From Prinsepia uniflora (Eukaryota; Streptophyta; Magnoliopsida; Rosales; Rosaceae): a DNA stretch of 64,000 nucleotides. The translations under genes were made by a program, and so were the position numbers. The notes beneath the pieces are model-generated. The model was not told where the DNA came from and did no database searches. It saw nothing but the letters and a program-made list of their open reading frames with translations. The DNA is taken from assembly GCA_032719365.1 (NCBI GenBank), contig CM064868.1, positions 2,820,001 to 2,884,000 on the forward strand, given 5' to 3'. This document shows, piece after piece, positions 56,813 through 64,000 of the stretch (positions within the stretch are counted from its first letter, which is position 1; each line of letters opens with the position of its first letter).

Positions 56813-59800
56813 TGTAATGACCCGTCCCGAATATCGGGATTGAATATTAATTAATTATGAATTAGAATGACTAATCGGGTATTAGTTGAGTGAAATCGGA
56901 CGAAACATGCAAAATGACCGTTTTGCCCCTGGCGTGGGCAAAATGTTGACTTTTAGTTCAGGCGGTCAAATGGACTTTGACCGATGACTGTGACATAGTT
57001 CGGGACGTCACGAGTTCATAGACAGGTGGCACGTTCAATTCCGACCTTCATAGAGAAAGTTATGATGTTCGGAAGTTGAGGGGTATTTTGGTAATTTGGC
57101 ATATTAGGGGCCAAATGTTGACTTTTTGATCGGGAGGTCCGATGGACGAGGGCCAAGGACCGTTACGTAGGTCTCGTCGATACGAATCCGACGACAGGCG
57201 GCACGTCGAAAATAGAGTTCGGGTGACCAAGTTACGGGTCACGGATGTCTAGGGGTAAAATGGTAATTTGTTGAACGGAGGGCAAAATGGTCTTTTAATA
57301 TTGATTCTTGCTACCAGATTGTGACATTTGTCACTTTGTCATCTTCCATACCCCAGCTGCTAACATTGAAACGGGAATTATGGGAAACACAATTATACCA
57401 CTTTAGACACAAATTCCCTAAATTGTGAGTTGTCTTAATGATTGTCCATTAACAGCTAATTAACCTGTGTTTCAGCCTCATTGTGCAATTGGGAGACTGA
57501 GGAAGCCGAATTGAGAAAGATTCGAGTGACAGTGAGGTCTCTGGGGGAATTTTGGTTCGAAAATTCAGAGAATTTGGGGGACTTTCGAATTCGGGATTGT
57601 GAGCTGTGAGGATCGAAATTGATGATTCAATTCGACTTCTGGGATCCATACGAACCTTTCTGCAACAAAAACGAAGTGAAACGGTGTCGGATTGAGGATG
57701 AACTGAGCTTCCATGGCAGCTTCAATTCGAGCTTGGGTTCGACGGGATAGAGGTAAGAATTCTTCGAATTGATCTTGGAAAAACATTCAATACACTCTCA
57801 CGATGCTTACCCTATGAATTAATTTGGAAATCAGGGGCGGAATTGGTGAACCCGAATTGGAAACCCGTCGAGGATCGATCGAGAGTCGTGAGGATTTAGA
57901 CCATGATTCGAGTAATTGAACTTACAGAACTCAATTAGAGATAGATTAGAAGGGATCAGTTGAAAGAACGGATTTAATTGGTGTCGAATTGGATGAGTTT
58001 GAACCGGGTCTGTTCGCGGGTTTTTCAACCCGTTTACCAGACAAACGGGCGAAGGGGACGACTGTGCTGGTTACTGTAGCTGGCGCGTGGGTTTCACGCG
58101 CAGCCACTCACGGCGGCGCGTGGGGGCGCGTCCGGCCTAGTCTCAAGGTGAGGTCAACATGACTTTTGATCCTCTCAGTGTAACGAACATTTTGACGTTG
58201 ATTTCGGTGAAATCGGATATTGTTTCGATAATGTTCCGCGTATCCGAAGTTTTGTTTTACGTTTAAAATACGTATTTAAATCCCGAAAAAATTGGGGAAA
58301 ATTATATGATGTATTTTGAGATGTTAGTAACCCTCTATAATGATTTTGGATAGGAGTTGTGATTTTCAGATTTTACGGAAAAACGTGCAGCTCGGAAACG
58401 GACCGTTTGGACGGTGTGTGTGAGTGGACTTTGTTTTCTAACCGTGATGCATGCATATATGATTTAAATGCCTTATTATATGATTTTATATGCTTGGGCA
58501 TGATTTGTGTTTCAATCCGGTAATTTCTCGGTTTTATGATTATTATATTATTATTTTTGGGCGATTTTTGAGAAATTACGAAATTTGGTAAAAATGATGG
58601 TTGGACTCGGATTATTAAGTCATGGATTGAAAAATGATGTTGTGACTCGGGAATGAGTCAAGGATTTCGTGGATTTACGTGAAAATGGCAACGGAGGTTG
58701 CAACGCATGGATTTGCGTGATAATGTTATTTTGGGCATGAGAACCCAAGTGAATAGTGATTTTGACTCGGATTTGGAGTCATTTGTGAAATTGTGAAATT
58801 AATGATTTATTGGGATTTTATGATTATTTTAATCAGTCTTTCGGGCACGTTTTACGAGGAACGTGCAACTGATGTTTTGGGCTGGGCCCGGAGTTTAAAT
58901 GATTTCTAAAATGATATTTTGACTTGGTTGGTGAGTCAATGATGATTTCCGGATTATTCTATTGATTTAAATGTGATTTTAACGGTTTATGTGTAAAAGG
59001 TATTTTGGGCTTGAGACCCAGTTGAGAATGATCTTGACTTGGTATGAAGTCAAGATTTGATTGAAATGTTTTGGGATGTAATTCCCGGGATGGTTTTCAT
59101 TGTGATTGTGATATTCCCAGACGGTCGGTGCTTGGGGGGAATTACCCAGACGACCGGAGCTTGGGGGGATGTGATTGTAGGATCGGGAGTTGATCCTATG
59201 GTAGTCAGCTTCTCGGATGAGACTGAGCCTGGATGTACCACTCGGAGGTGTCTGATCCTGGGGATGTGTTCGCCCAGAGGTGACTGAGCCCGAGGGGGTT
59301 GAGCCCAGAGGTGTCTGTTCCCGAGAGAGTGACTGGATATTGGCCTACGCGTAGTGCAGCACTTGTGAGTAGTGCAGTTTGATTGATTGTGCACTTGTGA
59401 GTAGTGCAGATGTGATTTGTGATATTTTATGCACTCGTGAGTAGTGCGGATTGATTGGATTGATATATTTCTTGTGCACTGGTGATTAGTGCTGATTTGT
59501 ATTGATTGTGATGATGTACTGGTATTGAGTACGGGTTTTTGGTCTTTGTGGCCAGTGATTATGTTTTCACATGGTTTGGCCTGAAAGCCGGGATTTGATG
59601 TTTTATAACATGAACTGATTTGGTGAACATGAGTTTTATGGACCATGGGAAAATATGTTTTGAATTTTATCGGTCACTCATGTTTTACGATATGCATGCA
59701 AGTTTGTGAAAACTGGAGGGTAAGAATGTACTTTGATAAATGTTTTTATAAGGGGTCATTTTTGTCCACTCACACCTTTTCTGTTTTGTGACCCTCCAGG

Positions 59801-59971
59801 CCGTGGTACGACGTTCGGGACTGATGGTGAGGCAGTGACAGCAGCAGAAATCCGCGCAAACATCCCTTGTTCGGCAAGCACTGAAGGGGAGTTTCGGACC
59901 TTTAGTTGACTTGTCAGACGGGAGTAGGACCGGGCACGGTTTTTGACGTCCAGTTGGGACGGGTCCTGTCA
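56813..59971 (+). repeat. Element C left (5') LTR, 3159 bp
   Basis: Same family as B's LTR in opposite orientation. It contains two diverged copies of a roughly 190-bp block (about 56935-57035 and 57110-57205 are the clearest parts), the GC-rich ggcgcgtgggggcgcgt motif (about 58115), a hairpin-rich zone (58640-59535) and the terminal cctgtca. Confidence 0.92.
58640..59535. repeat. Hairpin-rich zone in element C LTR
   Basis: Inverted repeats include TGACTC-6-GAGTCA (58643-58660), GCAAC-4-GTTGC (58688-58701), TGACTC-7-GAGTCA (58763-58781), GCACGT-10-ACGTGC (58845-58866), GGGC-TGG-GCCC (58879-58889), a 10-bp stem ATCTTGACTT/AAGTCAAGAT (59031-59056), and TAGGATC-7-GATCCTA (59178-59198). A series GCACT-7-AGTGC follows at 59359-59375, 59391-59407, 59431-59447 and 59476-59492, with the compensated GTACT-7-AGTAC at 59516-59532. 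It occupies the position corresponding to B's hairpin array. Confidence 0.8.
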
Positions 59972-59974
59972 AAT

Positions 59975-59986
59975 TGGTATCAGAGC
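59975..59986 (+). other. Element C primer-binding site, initiator tRNA-Met type
   Basis: tggtatcagagc, three bases after the left LTR. Identical to the site of element B. Confidence 0.9.
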
Positions 59987-60015
59987 ATTTGGTTCTTGAT
60001 TTCTGTTGATACGTC

Positions 60016-60870
60016 ATGCCTCCGAGTCGTACGTCACGTACACGGTCTGAAGATGGGAGGGGCGAGAGTAGTATTAGTAAAGGCCCAGATATTGAGCGAG
60101 CTCGACGGTTAGGAGCCACTGTGTTTCGTGGTGATTCGGGACCGGATGGTGCCGAAGATTGGCTTACCCGATTGGAAAGGATTTTTGAGGTTATGATATG
60201 TCCCCTGGAGGACATGGTGCCCTTAGCCACTTTTCTTTTGGATGGCTATGCTTACAGGTGGTGGCATAGTTTGCAGTTAACTGGCTGGGATGCCCGTACC
60301 TTGACATGGGATGCATTCCGAGAGCGATTCTTGGATCAGTTTTATCCTCGCTCATTTCGGGACGCTAAGGAGGTTGAGTTTCTCCAATTGCAGCAAGGGA
60401 ATCGGTCAGTGGTCGATTATGAACAGCAATTTTTGCACTTATCTAGTTTCGCTCCTCTGTATATGGCTAATGAGGAGGATAAGTGTCGAAGGTTTGAGCA
60501 GGGATTGAGGAATGAGTTATGAGGTGCTGTAACTGTTGGCTCGTATTCTACCCTGAGGGAATTATCGGATGCTGCTATCCGAGTGGAGGCTACTATTTTA
60601 CCTGTGCCAGAACAATCTTTGGGCTCTGGACGACGCCGAGAGCGTCAGGATACTAAACAGATAAGTCAGGAAACAACGAAGCGAGTTAGCCTTCATACTC
60701 TTGTGTCGCAACCCTCGGTGGGTGTTCATTCGGGTGGAACTTCAACCAAGTCGACAAGTAAGCGGCGTGGTGGGGCAAGTCGCCTCAGCACTGCCACACG
60801 TCACTTTTGTAGGAAACTTGGACATTTGCGAAGGAACTGCCCCGATCGACTTGACCGTAGGTCAAAATAA
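60016..60870 (+). pseudogene. gag: Element C gag (in-frame stop, incomplete zinc knuckle)
   Basis: Starts MPPSRTSRTRSEDG. The Retrotrans_gag core is clear (DWLTRLERIFEVM, then RWWHSLQLTGW and WDAFRERFLDQFYP, later VVDYEQQF). An in-frame TGA at 60520-60522 stops it after RNEL; the same frame then stays open to 60870, and relatives have Arg here, so CGA-to-TGA is likely. The knuckle near the end reads RHFCRKLGHLRRNC: the first of the three cysteines of CCHC is Arg. Gag would package element RNA into particles. This copy looks unable to make a full, RNA-binding Gag. Confidence 0.85.
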
Positions 60871-62611
60871 TTGTATTGATACCTTGTAAATGGTTTGTAT
60901 TGTCCATTTGTGTTGTAATATTGTATCATGTGTTTTGGGTGTGTCGGACTAGTGTGGGTCCGGATGGTTGTTTTTGTTAACAGTTTGGTTTGTAGATGGG
61001 CGTGTTGGCCCAGAATAAGCTTGACCCGGGGATGAATATTGGTGTTATCGTTTCGGATCATCCTTGGTTTTCCCTAGGTGGATCGGGTTTGTGATGTCGT
61101 GGACATTGGGCATTGTGACGATCTAGGATCGTGATGTTCATGGTCAGCTGACGTCGTGATGGATCTGGACCGTAATCCTGATGATCCAGTTGGGTAGAGA
61201 GTTTGTCACTCTTACTCCGGAATGTGAGTCGTAAATGACGGGACTGAACTTCTTTTCGAAGTGGAGCCCTTTATGGTATATTACACGAGTGAGTAGGTTT
61301 CCGAAGTGGTCGGATTTTGTCAACCTTAACCGTGTGGTTGTTGGATTGGCTTCCTTATGAAGTCAACCGAGTATAATAAATGGGTAACCGATAGGTTCGG
61401 TTTTGGTGCGTCCGAGTGGGCGTGAACGAGATTTCGGGTTTTGGAATCGAATTTCCGGGTGACGATTCAGGATTCGATTTTAGAACTTTAAAGTGGACTA
61501 CTGGATTTGGGTGCAGAATGATTATTCCAAATGCTAGCTTACGGAATAATGATTTCGGATTCGGATTTGGATATGAATTAAAAATGTGATATATGGATTT
61601 GGATTCGGGATTTCTTACGAAATTGCGGATTCGGATTTGGAATTGGAATTAGATGACGGGTGGAGTTTTGATTTGTCTCTTGCTGGTTTGGCGTACGATA
61701 CTTTGTAGACTTGTGGTGTCGGGTGACGGTATACGGGTTATACCAGTAGTACGTTGGTGAACGTGTTAGTATTCGGCTTAATCCTGATACCATTGGATGG
61801 GTTGTGAACGTGAACTGGACATTGAACACGATGCACTGGGCAGAGTGATTCTGATGATTTCAGTGATTGTTTGAGCAGGTGCTCTTAGCCATGGTTGGCT
61901 AGTATAACTCTAGTGTTGAGTTGTGTGATCACTGCTAGGCTGGTGTTCAATGTGTTCCAGTTACACCGTCTGTTTGAGTGTGATGACGGTATGCGTATAC
62001 TCAGGATGAGTGAGTTGGTGGTTAGTGTGACCGCAAGTTGCTTTGCGGCGAGATGTTACCTTGTCGTGACCTTACCAGCATCTGGGATCGCTGGGGGGGT
62101 GACAGTTGTGGATCCTGCTGTTGGTATTTGTCGCAGGATTGAGTTTGCCCTGCGAGGGGAGATCATGTTGTTGATCTTGTGCTACATTGACGGACGTGGT
62201 GGTATGATGTGTTGTCACTGATTTGTTACTGATTGGCGCTTTACTAGGGTGGTAAAGCTTGGTGGTGACAGTTTGGCTTGTGGTGTCAGCACGGACTGAC
62301 TAGTGAGTTTTGGTGACTCTCTATGAGAGCGGATGTCAGGGCACAGTAGTGATTACGTGGGGCCGTCAAGCTGAAAGAGTCAGCTTAATGGTGATATTGC
62401 CAATTTCTGGTGATCGATTTCACTCGAGGCGGTCGAGTGTAGTTAGTATGACGTGCATCGGCGATGTGACGTCTGAGTGCAGACGAGTTCTGCGTTGGCT
62501 AGTGGGTGTACAGGTGTACACGTGTTATGAGGCCCATTTGTTCTCCACGAGGTAGTTGTGGAATACGAGTAGTTGGAATTTCAGGGACGAAATTCTTTAA
62601 GGAGGGAAGAT
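60871..62611. other. Element C non-coding interior and polypurine tract
   Basis: No domain-bearing ORF. Segments match element B's interior in reverse complement (e.g. gaacttcttttcgaagtgg). The final bases aaggagggaagat (62599-62611) are the polypurine tract before the right LTR. The unusual preserved length suggests structural or packaging content, but nothing specific is visible. Confidence 0.75.
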
Positions 62612-64000
62612 TGTAATGACCCGTCCCGAATATCGGGATTGAATATTAATTAATTATGAATTAGAATGACTAATCGGGGATTAGTTGAGTGAAATCGGAC
62701 GAAACGTGCAAAATGACCGTTTTGCCCCTGCCGTGGGCAAAATGTCGACTTTTAGTTCGGGTGGTCAAATGGACTTTGACCGATGACTGTGACATAGTTC
62801 GGGACGTCACGAGTTCATAGACAGGTGGCACGTTCAATTCCGACCTTCGTAGAGAAAGTTATGATGTTCGGAAGTTGAGGGGTATTTTGGTAATTTGGCA
62901 TATTAGGGGCCAAATGTTGACTTTTTGATCGGGAGGTCCGATGGACGAGGGCCAAGGACCGTTACGTAGGTCTCGTCGATACGAATCCAACGACAGGCAG
63001 CACGTCGAAAATAGAGTTCGGGTGACCAAGTTACGGGTCACGGATGTCTAGGGGTAAAATGGTAATTTGTCGAACGGAGGGCAAAATGGTCTTTTAATAT
63101 TGATTCTTGCTACCAGATTGTGACATTTGTCACTTTGTCATCTTCCATACCCCAGCTGCTAACATTGAAACGGGAATTATGGGAAACACAATTATACCAC
63201 TTTAGACACAAATTCCCTAAATTGTGGGTTGTCTTAATGATTGTCCATTAACAGCTAATTAACCCGTGTTTCAGCCTCATTGTGCAATTGGGAGACTGAG
63301 GAAGCCGAATTGAGAGAGAGATTCGAGTGACAGTGAGGTCTCTGGGGGAATTTTGGTTCGAAAATTCAGAGAATTTGGGGGACTTTCGAATTCGGGATTG
63401 TGAGCTGTGAGGATCAAAATTGATGATTCAATTCGACTTCTGGGATCCATACGAACCTTTCTGCAACAAAAACGAAGTGAAACGGTGTCGGATTGAGGAT
63501 GAACTGAGCTTCCATGGCAGCTTCAATTCGAGCTTGGGTTCGACGGGTTAGAGGTTAGAATTCTTCGAATTGATCTTGGAAAAACATTCAATACACTCTC
63601 ACGATGCTTACCCTATGAATTAATTTGGAAATCAGGGGCGGAATTGGTGAACCCGAATTGGAAACCCGTCGAGGATCGATCGAGAGTCGTGAGGATTTAG
63701 ACCATGATTCGAGTAATTGAACTTACAGAACTCAATTAGAGATGGATTAGAAGGGATCAGTTGAAAGAACGGATTTAATTGGTGTCGAATTGGATGAGTT
63801 TGAACCGGGTCTGTTCGCGGGTTTTTCAATCCGTTTACCAGACAAACGGGCGAAAGGGACGACTGTGCTGGTTACTGTAGCTGGCGCGTGGGTTTCACGC
63901 GCAGCCACTCACGGCGGCGCGTGGGGGCGCGTCCGGCCTATTCTCAAGGTGAGGTCAACATGACTTTTGATCCTCTCAGTGTAACGAACATTTTGACGTT
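62612..64000 (+). repeat. Element C right (3') LTR, partial
   Basis: Starts tgtaatgaccc and runs to the window end, matching 56813-58199 with few differences (for instance one short agag gain near 63317). About 1.77 kb of it lies outside the window. Confidence 0.92.

Larger units (their letters stand above)
56813..64000 (+). mobile_element. Element C: B-family retrotransposon with gag but no pol (right end beyond window)
   Basis: Left LTR 56813-59971 (tgtaatgaccc .. gtcctgtca), primer-binding site tggtatcagagc at 59975-59986, gag region 60016-60870, non-coding interior to 62598, purine tract 62599-62611, right LTR from 62612 to the window end (first 1389 bp). The bases before the left LTR are gaagg; the matching duplication would be outside the window. 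No RT, RNase H or integrase motif occurs between gag and the right LTR. It must depend on another element's enzymes. The LTRs are nearly identical over the visible part, so insertion is fairly recent. Confidence 0.92.

Noticed and set aside
59050..59646. 198-codon minus-strand ORF inside the element C LTR
   Set aside because: Runs antisense through the hairpin-rich zone. Low-complexity His/Ser/Thr composition, no domain, and not kept in the same form in the B LTRs.

Overview
The window is nuclear DNA of a flowering plant, almost certainly a core eudicot. It has multi-exon genes with GT-AG introns, plant-specific gene families (AP2/ERF repressor, malectin-LRR receptor-like protein, FES1-like CCCH protein, DRM1/ARP dormancy protein, RING1-type PRC1 subunit) and nested Ty3/gypsy LTR retrotransposons. 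A woody rosid would fit, but the sequence does not fix the species.

Genic left part (1-21,993). AT-rich intergenic DNA with microsatellites and a short TIR element fills 1-4,859. An intronless ERF repressor gene lies on the minus strand (4,860-5,420). Next is a nine-exon RLP4-like malectin/LRR membrane protein, minus strand (6,703-11,667). A five-exon FES1-like CCCH zinc-finger gene is on the plus strand (15,722-18,856), and an unrecognised single-exon ORF is on the minus strand (20,208-20,810).

Nested retrotransposons (21,999-42,708). Element A is a Tat-lineage Ty3/gypsy element on the minus strand, with LTRs at 21,999-22,574 and 42,147-42,708 and the 5-bp target duplication attga. It has gag, protease, RT, an extra archaeal-type RNase H, integrase, and an intact spliced antisense gene of 797 codons (Transposase_28 type). 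Its gag is split by element B (32,086-41,808, target duplication ggcta). B is non-autonomous, with very long LTRs (3.28 kb), a 3.2 kb internal region without detectable gag-pol, and an iMet-type primer-binding site. B's LTRs hold a dense array of small hairpins with compensating base changes, the most unusual structure in the window.

Genic middle (42,709-52,602). A TIR repeat related to one at 2 kb and a roughly 600-bp foldback MITE precede a three-exon DRM1/ARP dormancy gene (45,247-45,808, plus). It is followed convergently by a ten-exon RING1-type PRC1 E3 ligase gene (47,288-52,602, minus).

Right part (53,511-64,000). This is retrotransposon debris: a lone Tat-like LTR, a truncated old copy of the B-family LTR, unexplained sequence with a 201-bp-spaced duplication and a hairpin minisatellite, then element C. 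C belongs to the B family and lies on the plus strand. It has a 3.16 kb left LTR, an iMet primer-binding site, a gag-only coding region with a stop and a broken zinc knuckle, no pol, and a right LTR cut off by the window end.

From remembered Arabidopsis locus order, FES1-DRM (chromosome 2) and DRM1-RLP4-ERF12 (chromosome 1) are neighbours in two duplicated segments. This window appears to hold both neighbourhoods together, with FES1 and DRM1 pushed apart mainly by the nested retrotransposons.
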